Shown here in pieces: positions 6,029 through 13,423 of a stretch of DNA of 24,756 nucleotides (positions are counted from its first letter, which is position 1; the number at the start of each line of letters is the position of its first letter). The position numbers and the translations under genes are program-made. Source of the stretch: Azoarcus sp031556475 (GTDB lineage Bacteria; Pseudomonadota; Gammaproteobacteria; Burkholderiales; Rhodocyclaceae); NCBI GenBank assembly GCA_031556475.1, contig JAVBSY010000041.1, forward strand, positions 1 through 24,756, read 5' to 3'. The notes under the pieces were generated by a model. The model did no database searches and had not been told where the DNA came from. It saw only the letters and a list, made by a program, of their open reading frames with translations.

Positions 6029-7203
6029 GATTCGCGCCTCCCGGCAACGGCGACGGATGTTGGCAGTGGCGTGGCGGAAGTTTCCTCCACGGGGCGGGCA
6101 ACCGGCTTTCTGTGCCGCGACAGCCATAGATACAGGCCGCTGCCCAGCACGATGATGGTAACGATGTCCAGTATTGCCCAGATCCATCGCATGGGCATGC
6201 CGCCGTAATCGCCGAAGTGCAGGGGCTGGGAGATCAGCAGGGCGTTCATGTACCACGGTGGGTCGCGGCTGTCGGATAGTCGCGCGGTCAGCGCGTCGAC
6301 CAGGATCGGTTTGAGCAGGCGCGAGGTGACGGCGGTGTTGCCGTTCATGAATACCGCATGGTGGTGCGGGCTGGAAAATGCGGTGCCGGGCATGGCGATG
6401 AAGTGGACGTTCATGCCGGGTGCGGCTTTGCGCGCGACTTTCAATACCTGATCGAGCGACCCCATGTCTTGCCGGGCGGGCAGGGGCTTGCCCGCGTAAG
6501 GGGCGACCATGCTGCCCAGTTCGTGGGTTTGCCAGTAGCCGATGATGGGCATGGCCAGGGTGTTGATGGTGCCGGTGAGTGCGACGGCGATTGCCCACAT
6601 GAGCGTGACGATGCCCGTGAGGTTATGCAGGTCGAGCCATTTCGTGCGGGGTTTGCGGTGCTTGCGTACCGTGCCGAAGTCGAGCCGGCGCATGAATGGC
6701 GCGTAAACGACGATGCCTGAAACAATGGAGGCGGCGAATACGAGCCCCATCAGGCCCAGGAACAGTTCGCCCCACAGGTTGGTGAACATGTCCACATGCA
6801 GGCGGCGCATGGTGTAGATGAAGGTATCCGAAATCCGCGGTTCGCCGAGCACGGCCGAGGTGCGGGCGTCGAGTATCAGCGTATGGCTCTGGTTGGGGTC
6901 GGTGGCGGGGGTGGCCGCCATGATGACGCGGACGGTATCGGGTTCGTCGTCTTCCCAGACGATGTATTGGATGGCGTCGTTCGGCCGCTGGGCATGGGCG
7001 GCGGCAGCGAGCCGGTCCGTGCTGGCGCGGGGGGTGTCGGCGGGCATCGGCGGGGCGTCGATTTCGTTGCCCAGCATGCGGTCGATCTCATGGTGAAAGA
7101 TCAGCGGCAAGCCCGTTATGCATAGCAGCAGCATGAACAGGGTGCAGACGAGGCTGGTCCATTTGTGGATGAAGCTCCAGCGTTTGATTGTCGCAGTGTT
7201 CAT
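6025..7203 (-). CDS. PepSY-associated TM protein (siderophore/iron utilisation)
   Basis: Inner-membrane protein of 392 aa in the PepSY-TM family (PiuB/FoxB-like), often encoded beside siderophore receptors and implicated in reduction or release of siderophore iron. Visible features: N-terminal helix WTSLVCTLFMLLLCITGLPL followed by a FHHEIDRML motif, two PepSY-like periplasmic regions, internal membrane helices around LMGLVFAASIVSGIVVY and LDLHNLTGIVTLMWAIAVALTG (with a conserved His), and a final helix near IVTIIVLGSGLYLWL. The ATG at 7203 is chosen because it starts at the first family helix; the open frame runs further upstream into the receptor gene. No clear Shine-Dalgarno. It starts 50 bp after the receptor stop and overlaps the next small gene by 4 nt. 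Confidence 0.88.
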   Translation of the reverse strand: MNTATIKRWSFIHKWTSLVCTLFMLLLCITGLPLIFHHEIDRMLGNEIDAPPMPADTPRASTDRLAAAAHAQRPNDAIQYIVWEDDEPDTVRVIMAATPATDPNQSHTLILDARTSAVLGEPRISDTFIYTMRRLHVDMFTNLWGELFLGLMGLVFAASIVSGIVVYAPFMRRLDFGTVRKHRKPRTKWLDLHNLTGIVTLMWAIAVALTGTINTLAMPIIGYWQTHELGSMVAPYAGKPLPARQDMGSLDQVLKVARKAAPGMNVHFIAMPGTAFSSPHHHAVFMNGNTAVTSRLLKPILVDALTARLSDSRDPPWYMNALLISQPLHFGDYGGMPMRWIWAILDIVTIIVLGSGLYLWLSRHRKPVARPVEETSATPLPTSVAVAGRRES

Positions 7204-7253
7204 GCTTTGCTTATGTCCGGTGCGGGCGCGCAGGATCGGTCGCGTGGATGCGG

Positions 7254-9428
7254 TCACCACATGTATTTGGCCGTGAAGGTTATGGTTCGCGGGTTGCCGT
7301 AGTAGCACCAGGCAGCCCCGTTGCAGGCGGCGACGTAGCGCTTGTCGGCCAGGTTGTTGCCGTTGAGCTGGAAGCGCCACGGGCCGAGGTCGTAGTGAAT
7401 GGCGGCGTCGAACAGGGTGTAGGACGGCGCCTGCCATTCGTTGTAGGCGTCGCCGTAGGTCTCGCCCACGTAGCGGATGCCGCCGCCCAGCCCGAAGCCG
7501 CTCCAGGCGCCTTGCAGGAAGGTGTAGTCCGCCCACAGCGACGCCTGGTTTTTCGGCACCAGCGCGACCTCTTTGTCGAGGGCGAGCGGGTCTGTCGATT
7601 CCTTGACCTTGCTGTCGGTGTAGGCGTATGACGCAATCAGGTTGAGGCCGGGCATCGGTACGAATTTACCTTCGACTTCGAAGCCGCGGATCTGTACCTT
7701 GCCTTGCTGCACGCTGTGGAAGGCGTGTACGGGGTCGACCGTCAGCACGTTTTTCTGCGTGATGTCGTAGGCGGCGACTGTCAGCAGGCTGCGGCTGCCT
7801 TTGGGCTGGTATTTGACGCCCAGCTCGACCTGCTCGCCGGTTGTCGGTTTGAAGGCGTTGCCGCCGTAATCCGTGCCGATGGTGGGCTGGAAGGACTGCG
7901 AGTAGGCGATGTACGGTGCGATGCCGTTGTCGAATACGTAGTTCAGCCCGACACGGCCCGAGAATTCGTCGTCGTCCTGGCTTTCCTTCGTGCCGCCCAG
8001 TACGTCGTGCGTCTTGGTGGTGACCCAGTCCTGGCGCCCGCTGAGCGTCAAAACCCATCTGTTCCATTGAACCTGGTCCTGAAGATAGACGCCCGTCTGC
8101 CGTTGCTTCTGGATGGTGTGCGAACTGTCGGGCGGTGTGACGACGAGGCTGCCATAGACGGGATTGAAGATATCCAGCGGCGGCCCTTCGCCATAACCCC
8201 AGGAGTAGTCGTTTTTGCCGTCGCCGTACTCCAGGCCGACCAGGACGGTGTGGGCGACCGGGCCGGTTTTGAAATCGGCCTGCAACTGGTTGTCCACCGT
8301 GAACATCTTGCTCTTTTCGTATGGCGTGTAGACGAAGCGGTCGAGCGTGCGCAGGTCGTCTTCCAGCCCGTTGCCCGATACGGTACGGTGGTCGACGCGG
8401 GTATCGGCATACCGCAGGTTCTGGCGAAACGCCCAGACGTCGTTGAAACGGTGCTCGAAGATATAGCCAGCCGAGGCCATGTGCTTCTTGTAGTAGTCGT
8501 AATCCGGCTCGCCGATAAAGCGCGAACGGGGAATCTTGCCGTAGGGGTTGGACAGCAGGGTGCCTTGTGCGGGCAAGAAGCCGCTGGTCGAGGCGGTATC
8601 GGCGTATTGCACGCGCGCGAGAAGGGTCAGGGAGGTATTTTCGTCGGGCTGCCAGGTCAGGGCCGGGGCGAGGAAGGAGCGCTCGTCATCGACGTGATCG
8701 ACGGTACTGTCGCCCTGGCGGGCCAGGCCCGTCAGTCGATAGCTCCATACGCCTTCCGGGTCGAGCGGGCCAGTCATGTCGAAAAAGCCTTCCGCTTCGC
8801 CATGCGATCCGAATGTCATGCCGGCCTCGCCGGACTTTTCCGGGCTCGGGCGTTTGCTGACCATATTGACCATGCCGCCAGGGGGCATCTGGCCATAAAG
8901 CACGGAAGAGGGCCCTTTGAGAATGTCGATGCGTTCCAGGCCATAGGTTTCGATGCGCGTGACGCCGGTCCACACGCCATTGGGCATCGCCATGCCGTCG
9001 AGGAAGCGCGCGGGGGAGAAGCCGCGAACCGTGAGCCAGTCGGTGCGCGCGTCGAAACCGTAGTTGCCTCCCACCACGCCGGCCGAGTAGCGCACGGCTT
9101 CGTCCAGGCCCTGCACGCCCTGGTCCTCCATCTGCTCCTTGGTGATGACCGTAACGGCCTGGGGCGTGTCCAGCAAAGGCGTGTCGGTCTTGGTCCAGGT
9201 CGCGCTGCGCTTGGCGACGATGCTGTGTGCCGGTCCATCGGCCTTTTCGCCCGCGGCGCGAACCTGCACTTCCGGCAATACATTGCCGTCCGATTGTGCA
9301 GCCGTTTCCTGGGCGAGGGCGGAGCCGGCCGACAAGGCGGCGGCCATGAATATCAGCGGAAAGAAACGGTGCGATGCAGTGCGGCAGCTTGATTGTGCGG
9401 AGCCCGGCTTGCGTTGAGACACGCCCAT
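7254..9428 (-). CDS. TonB-dependent siderophore receptor (FhuA/FoxA-like)
   Basis: Outer-membrane gated channel for a ferric siderophore, 724 aa. Residues 1–40 are a long signal peptide ending GSALAQ. There is no STN signalling domain, so no cell-surface sigma signalling is expected. The plug (~65–170) shows DTPQAVTVITKEQMEDQGVQ, LTVRGF, RIDILKGPSSVLYGQMPPGGMVNMVSKRP, all typical of the siderophore receptor family. The barrel follows and ends KRYVAAC…YYGNPRTITFTAKYMW, with the terminal aromatic residue needed for BAM assembly. The late Cys pair resembles hydroxamate (ferrichrome/ferrioxamine) receptors, but the ligand cannot be fixed from sequence. Heads a unit with the PepSY protein and a small membrane protein, behind a Fur-like box. 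Confidence 0.94.
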   Translation of the reverse strand: MGVSQRKPGSAQSSCRTASHRFFPLIFMAAALSAGSALAQETAAQSDGNVLPEVQVRAAGEKADGPAHSIVAKRSATWTKTDTPLLDTPQAVTVITKEQMEDQGVQGLDEAVRYSAGVVGGNYGFDARTDWLTVRGFSPARFLDGMAMPNGVWTGVTRIETYGLERIDILKGPSSVLYGQMPPGGMVNMVSKRPSPEKSGEAGMTFGSHGEAEGFFDMTGPLDPEGVWSYRLTGLARQGDSTVDHVDDERSFLAPALTWQPDENTSLTLLARVQYADTASTSGFLPAQGTLLSNPYGKIPRSRFIGEPDYDYYKKHMASAGYIFEHRFNDVWAFRQNLRYADTRVDHRTVSGNGLEDDLRTLDRFVYTPYEKSKMFTVDNQLQADFKTGPVAHTVLVGLEYGDGKNDYSWGYGEGPPLDIFNPVYGSLVVTPPDSSHTIQKQRQTGVYLQDQVQWNRWVLTLSGRQDWVTTKTHDVLGGTKESQDDDEFSGRVGLNYVFDNGIAPYIAYSQSFQPTIGTDYGGNAFKPTTGEQVELGVKYQPKGSRSLLTVAAYDITQKNVLTVDPVHAFHSVQQGKVQIRGFEVEGKFVPMPGLNLIASYAYTDSKVKESTDPLALDKEVALVPKNQASLWADYTFLQGAWSGFGLGGGIRYVGETYGDAYNEWQAPSYTLFDAAIHYDLGPWRFQLNGNNLADKRYVAACNGAAWCYYGNPRTITFTAKYMW

Positions 9429-9502
9429 GATGTGCTGAAGCCTTCTGTATGAAATGAGTCAGGTTGAAATGCAGATGCAGGGGGCGTGTTCTTCCTTCTA
9501 CC

Positions 9503-9521
9503 CCCGGCGATGGTCGCCGGG
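9503..9521. promoter_or_regulatory. Perfect 8-3-8 palindrome at the receptor transcription start
   Basis: CCCGGCGA, TGG, TCGCCGGG form a perfect inverted repeat directly after the likely −10 box (TATAAT on the − strand, 9527–9522). The predicted start of transcription would fall inside it, so the full RNA hairpin would not form in a transcript starting there. A DNA operator for a second regulator is the more natural reading. Confidence 0.5.
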
Positions 9522-9559
9522 ATTATATATAGAAAATCTAATTAATAATCATTATTAAT
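9522..9559 (-). promoter_or_regulatory. Fur-box-like operator and promoter for the siderophore operon
   Basis: ATTAATAAT, C, ATTATTAAT (9541–9559) is a perfect 9-1-9 inverted repeat, the architecture of the Fur operator, with most consensus positions matched. It covers the −35 region of a promoter whose −10 is TATAAT on the − strand (9527–9522). Binding would repress the receptor operon in iron-replete cells. The flanks are unusually AT-rich for this genome. Confidence 0.75.
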
Positions 9560-9878
9560 AGTATTGTTAATAAGCGGCTCTGCTTGACGGTGTATTCCGG
9601 GCATTGGGGGAGGAGTGATCGGGGGCGGGAGGGAAGCCGGTCTCGATTTGCGCGGCCTGCGGATCGTGCCTGCCGCCGATCTGGATGCTCAGCGCCGGGC
9701 GCAGGCCCCCTTTGTTGGCGGCTGCATCATCGCCGCGATGCTCGATCCGTGGCCGCGTCATCGGCGAACCGGCAGGCGCAACGCACTCTTACATGCGAAC
9801 CAATGCCGCAGTGGCGGTTCTGATGTGACAATCCACGTCCCATTTCAGGTCCAATCCAATGTCAAAGTGCCGCCGCCG
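9560..9878. other. Intergenic region before selO, nothing recognised
   Basis: About 320 bp between the Fur box and selO. The selO frame stays open upstream to a GTG at 9615, but those 88 residues are arginine- and proline-rich and do not resemble the family N-terminus. No repeat, RNA gene or clear promoter was found. Confidence 0.4.
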
Positions 9879-11438
9879 ATGAAAGCGCTCGTTTTCGACA
9901 ACCGTTTCGTCCGCGAACTGCCGGCGGACAAGGAGAGCGGCGCGCGCGTGCGTCAGGTGCATGGCGCGTGTTATTCGCGTGTCGACCCCACGCCGGTGGC
10001 CGCGCCCCGGCTGCTTGCGTGGTCACGCGAAATGGCCGCCACGCTCGGTTTCGACGAAGAGGACGTGCGCTCGGTCGCTTTTGCCGAAGTGTTCGCCGGT
10101 AATCGCCGCCTGCCGGGCATGGAGCCTTATGCGGCGTGCTACGGCGGGCATCAGTTCGGCTCCTGGGCCGGCCAGCTTGGCGATGGTCGTGCGATCACGC
10201 TCGGTGAAACGATCGATGCGCGCGGTGCGCGCTGGGAACTGCAACTCAAGGGCGCGGGGCCGACGCCTTACGCGCGCCGCGCCGATGGCCGCGCCGTGCT
10301 GCGTTCGTCGATCCGTGAATTCCTGTGCAGCGAAGCGATGCACCACCTCGGCGTGCCGACCACGCGGGCGTTGTGCTTGGTCGGAACCGGCGAGGAGGTG
10401 GTGCGCGACATGTTCTACGACGGCCGCGCGCGTGCCGAGCCGGGCGCGGTGGTGTGCCGCGTGGCGCCTTCGTTCATCCGTTTCGGCAACTTCGAGATTC
10501 TTGCCGCGCGGCACGACACGGCGCTGCTGGAACGGTTGATCGATTTCACCATCGAGCGCGACTTTCCCGGCATCGAGGGTGACGACGCGAGCCGGCGCGT
10601 GCGCTGGTTCGAGGAGATTTGCCGGCGCACCGCGATCATGGTTGCGCACTGGATGCGAGTCGGTTTCGTGCATGGCGTCATGAACACCGACAACATGTCC
10701 ATTCTCGGCCTTACCATCGACTACGGCCCCTACGGCTGGATCGACGACTTCGACCTGGACTGGACCCCCAACACCACCGACGCCGCCACGCGCCGCTACC
10801 GCTTCGGCCACCAGCCGCGCGTGGCCTACTGGAACCTGACGCAATTGGCGAATGCGCTCAATTTCGTGCTCGACGACGCGGAAGCCCTGGAAGCGGGGCT
10901 CGATCTCTACGTTGACACCTACGGCGTGGAAAGCCAGCGCATGATGACGGAAAAGCTCGGCCTCGCCGTGCTGGACGAAGACGATCAGGCATTGATCGAC
11001 GATTTGTTCGACCTGCTGCAACGGGCCGAGGTCGACATGACGATCTTCTTTCGCCGGCTGGCCGATCTGGACCCGCTCACGCCAGACGACGCCGTGCTGC
11101 AGGATGCGTTCTACGACGACGGCAAGCGCCTTGCGACGCGCGACGCGCTCGCTGCCTGGCTGGCACGCTACGGTGCGCGCGCGCGCCGGGACGGACTGCC
11201 CGCCGAAGTTCGCCGCGCGCGGATGAACGCCGCCAACCCGCGCTATGTGCTGCGCAATTACCTCGCGCAGCAGGCGATCGATGCCGCCGAACAGGGCGAT
11301 CCCGCGCCCATCGCGGAACTGTTGGACGTCATGCGCCGCCCTTACGACGAGCAGCCGGGCCGCGAACGCTTTGCCGCCAGGCGCCCGGACTGGGCGCGCG
11401 ACCGGCCCGGCTGTTCGATGCTGTCGTGCAGTTCTTGA
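9879..11438 (+). CDS. selO: Protein adenylyltransferase SelO (YdiU/UPF0061)
   Basis: Pseudokinase-fold enzyme that transfers AMP from ATP to Ser/Thr/Tyr hydroxyls of proteins and is linked to redox stress. 519 aa from the ATG at 9879, chosen because MKALVFDNRFVRELPAD matches the family N-terminus; no Shine-Dalgarno is obvious. Core motifs are present: YGGHQFGSWAGQLGDGRAI (~88–106), LQLKGAGPTPYARRADGRA with the nucleotide lysine K124, REFLCSEAMHHLG with E147, and HGVMNTDNMS followed by IDYGPYG, giving D271/N272 and Mg-binding D281, equivalent to D252/N253/D262 of the characterised Pseudomonas enzyme. The C-terminus ends in CSS with a Cys five residues before, consistent with the conserved redox cysteine. 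Cysteine, not selenocysteine, is encoded. Confidence 0.95.
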   Translation: MKALVFDNRFVRELPADKESGARVRQVHGACYSRVDPTPVAAPRLLAWSREMAATLGFDEEDVRSVAFAEVFAGNRRLPGMEPYAACYGGHQFGSWAGQLGDGRAITLGETIDARGARWELQLKGAGPTPYARRADGRAVLRSSIREFLCSEAMHHLGVPTTRALCLVGTGEEVVRDMFYDGRARAEPGAVVCRVAPSFIRFGNFEILAARHDTALLERLIDFTIERDFPGIEGDDASRRVRWFEEICRRTAIMVAHWMRVGFVHGVMNTDNMSILGLTIDYGPYGWIDDFDLDWTPNTTDAATRRYRFGHQPRVAYWNLTQLANALNFVLDDAEALEAGLDLYVDTYGVESQRMMTEKLGLAVLDEDDQALIDDLFDLLQRAEVDMTIFFRRLADLDPLTPDDAVLQDAFYDDGKRLATRDALAAWLARYGARARRDGLPAEVRRARMNAANPRYVLRNYLAQQAIDAAEQGDPAPIAELLDVMRRPYDEQPGRERFAARRPDWARDRPGCSMLSCSS

Positions 11439-11568
11439 GTACGACGGTTTTTATCGCGGTCTTTCCCCACCTGCGGGTATAGTCATGCCGGATCGTGCGT
11501 CCATGAAATGGGCTGCAGCCCACGGTGGGGAGCAGCGCCTTCCTCAATGCTCGGAGAATGCAGGCATC

Positions 11569-12123
11569 ATGATTTTGACCAGATGGCTGACTGTACTGCT
11601 GCTGTGTATCGCAAGCGGTATGGCGTGTGCGGCGACTTATGCGAACGGATTGTTGGTGCTCGACATTCCCGATGGCTTCGAGGGGCCGGTACAGGAATCG
11701 CCCAGCCCGGAAGCCAGCATCGTGGGCTACGTGAAACGCGTACCCGGCGATGACGCCGGAACGTTGCTGCAGGTTTCCGTCTACGAATTCAGCCAGGCAT
11801 CCGGCCAGAAACCGGACGACATGCCGGAAAATCGGCGAATTGCCGCCACCGATCGTTATCTGATGCAGTTCCTGGGCGGGGTCGAAAAGAGGCGCAAGGC
11901 CTTTGTGCGCTCGCCGGTTTCGCACCTTCAGATCGATGGTTTGCCGGCGTCCCGTGTGCATTGGAGCGGCATCGCCGACGGCAAGCCGGTGTCCGGAACG
12001 ATGTACTGCGTTCTGCTCGGCAGCCGCGTCATCAGTTTTCACATGCAATCGCCCAAGGGGGCGCCGAAAGAAGATTCGCTGGAGGCGCGGCGGGCTATCG
12101 AGGCGGTGAAGTTCAACAGGTAG
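11569..12123 (+). CDS. Exported protein of unknown function
   Basis: 184 aa with a clear signal peptide (MILTRWLTVLLLCIASGMAC, then AATYANG). I do not recognise the family. The mature part alternates short hydrophobic strands with polar turns (LLVLDIPDGFEGPVQE, LLQVSVYEFSQ, SRVHWSGIADG, YCVLLGSRVISFHMQ) and ends SLEARRAIEAVKFNR. That pattern suggests a compact beta-rich periplasmic domain of the kind that ends with a helix after an HxQxP-like strand. The ATG at 11569 opens the signal peptide; GGAG lies 12–13 nt upstream, a little far. The gene stands alone 130 bp after selO, and a transcript shared with selO is possible. The 14-bp palindrome TGGGCTGCAGCCCA (11509–11522) lies in that gap. Confidence 0.72.
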   Translation: MILTRWLTVLLLCIASGMACAATYANGLLVLDIPDGFEGPVQESPSPEASIVGYVKRVPGDDAGTLLQVSVYEFSQASGQKPDDMPENRRIAATDRYLMQFLGGVEKRRKAFVRSPVSHLQIDGLPASRVHWSGIADGKPVSGTMYCVLLGSRVISFHMQSPKGAPKEDSLEARRAIEAVKFNR

Positions 12124-12280
12124 CGGGCGAGGGGCAAGGCGGCCAGGAAAGCGACGCTCTATCAGTCAACAGTCTCCAGGCAACCGCAGCGAGGAGTCAT
12201 TGCTTCTGACGAAGAAGCCATCATGCAGTCTTTCGCGAGCATACGTTGCCGCCACTGGATGACTGCGGTATGTGTTGCGG

Positions 12281-13189
12281 TCACCCCTCCACGTCTTGCC
12301 CGGTCTTCTTCGCATCGGTGTTTGCTGTGGGTTTGACGATCACCGTCGCCGTAATGCCGGCGGCCAGTTGCACGCCGTCCGGGATTTGGTCGATGCGGAT
12401 GCGCACCGGCACGCGCTGAGCCAGGCGGACCCAATTGAAGGTCGGATTCACGTCCGCCACCAACTCGCGGCTGGCGGGGTTGTCGCGGTCGTAGATTGCA
12501 CGGGCGATGCTTTCGACATGGCCTTGCAGGTGTTCGCCGCTCATCAGTTCCATGTCGACCGGGTCTCCGATGCGAATCAGCGGTAGTTTCGTTTCTTCGA
12601 AGTAGCCATAGACCCAATAGGAATTCTGGTCGACGACGGCCAATTTCGCCTCGCCGGCCCGTGCGTAGTCGCCACTATGCACGTTGAGGTTGGTGACATA
12701 GCCGTCGACGGCGGCGCGTACTTGCGTGCGTTCGAGATTGAGTCGCGCGAGGGCCAACCCGGCCAGTGCGTGATCGTATTCCGCGGCGGCCATGGCGGCG
12801 GTGCTGTGGGCGTCGTCGAGGCTTTCGCGCGACACGACTTCCTTATCCACCGCTGCGCGGCGTTTGGCGTTGATCTGGCGCATCGTCAAGGCCGCCTTGC
12901 GGGAGGCGACGAGGGCTTCGGCCTGTTCGACGGCGAGCCGATAGCCTTCAGGGTCGATCTGCATCAGTAAATCGCCTTTTTTGACGTGTTGGTTGTCGCG
13001 CACCGGAACGTTGACGACGAGGCCCGATACGTCGGCGGCGACGTTGATGATCTCCGCGCGCACACGGCCGTCGCGAGTCCAGGGCTTGTCCATGTAATCC
13101 ACCCAGAGGGTGCGTCCGAGCCAGCTCGCGAGCAGGAAAACGACCAAGGTCACCAATACGCTGAAGATCCGTCTGAGTCTCTGGTTCAT
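12281..13189 (-). CDS. HlyD-family membrane fusion protein (AaeA-like)
   Basis: Periplasmic adaptor, 302 aa, joining the inner-membrane FUSC pump to the outer-membrane channel. An N-terminal anchor helix (~10–28, IFSVLVTLVVFLLASWLG) is followed by the lipoyl/barrel-sandwich half motif VAADVSGLVVNVPVRDNQHVKKGDLLMQID. Then come a helical hairpin (~75–145) and the second half lipoyl segment RAAVDGYVTNLNVHSGDYARAG, then the beta-barrel part. Order and length match EmrA/AaeA-like adaptors. It is the last gene of the four-gene − strand operon, starting 11 bp after the DUF1656 gene. Transported compounds are unknown; AaeAB exports hydroxylated aromatic acids. Confidence 0.9.
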   Translation of the reverse strand: MNQRLRRIFSVLVTLVVFLLASWLGRTLWVDYMDKPWTRDGRVRAEIINVAADVSGLVVNVPVRDNQHVKKGDLLMQIDPEGYRLAVEQAEALVASRKAALTMRQINAKRRAAVDKEVVSRESLDDAHSTAAMAAAEYDHALAGLALARLNLERTQVRAAVDGYVTNLNVHSGDYARAGEAKLAVVDQNSYWVYGYFEETKLPLIRIGDPVDMELMSGEHLQGHVESIARAIYDRDNPASRELVADVNPTFNWVRLAQRVPVRIRIDQIPDGVQLAAGITATVIVKPTANTDAKKTGQDVEG

Positions 13190-13200
13190 GGTGGAATGTC

Positions 13201-13410
13201 TTAGCGGTACAGGGGCAGGGAAACGGCGCAGAACAGGCAGACGAAAAGGCTGACACGGAAGAGCGCCGGATGCCAGATGAAGCGATAGGCGCCCACGACC
13301 GCGAGCAGGAAGTCCAGCCCCCAGCAAAGCGCGGCGGCGAGCAGAAACAAAAGGGAAACGGCTGGAATGCTGATGCCGTGGATCACAATCTCGCGGGGCA
13401 GATCGAACAT
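13201..13410 (-). CDS. DUF1656 small membrane protein (AaeX-like)
   Basis: 69 aa with two hydrophobic segments: about 13–40 (ISIPAVSLLFLLAAALCWGL onward) and 50–66 (LFRVSLFVCLFCAVSL). The opening MFDLPREIVIHGISIPAV is typical of DUF1656/AaeX, which is almost always encoded between FUSC pumps and HlyD adaptors. Its molecular role is unknown. Spacing is 13 bp to the FUSC gene upstream and 11 bp to the adaptor downstream, so it is part of the pump operon. Confidence 0.9.
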   Translation of the reverse strand: MFDLPREIVIHGISIPAVSLLFLLAAALCWGLDFLLAVVGAYRFIWHPALFRVSLFVCLFCAVSLPLYR

Positions 13411-13423
13411 GGCGGCGGTCTCT

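Noticed and set aside
7704..9392. 562-codon open frame on the + strand opposite the siderophore receptor
   Set aside because: It is antisense to a receptor with all family motifs. Its composition (Val/Gly/Ala/Arg-rich, no recognisable domain) is what third-position GC bias produces.
9567..9761. 64-codon − strand open frame upstream of the receptor
   Set aside because: No ribosome-binding site, no hydrophobic or conserved pattern; it starts and ends in intergenic sequence and looks random.
9615..9878. N-terminal extension of selO from an upstream GTG
   Set aside because: The 88 extra residues are arginine/proline-rich and absent from the family; the ATG at 9879 fits the known N-terminus.
12124..12280. 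Possible small genes between the unknown exported protein and the adaptor gene
   Set aside because: Only short frames without ribosome-binding sites or recognisable sequence; no terminator hairpin was found either.
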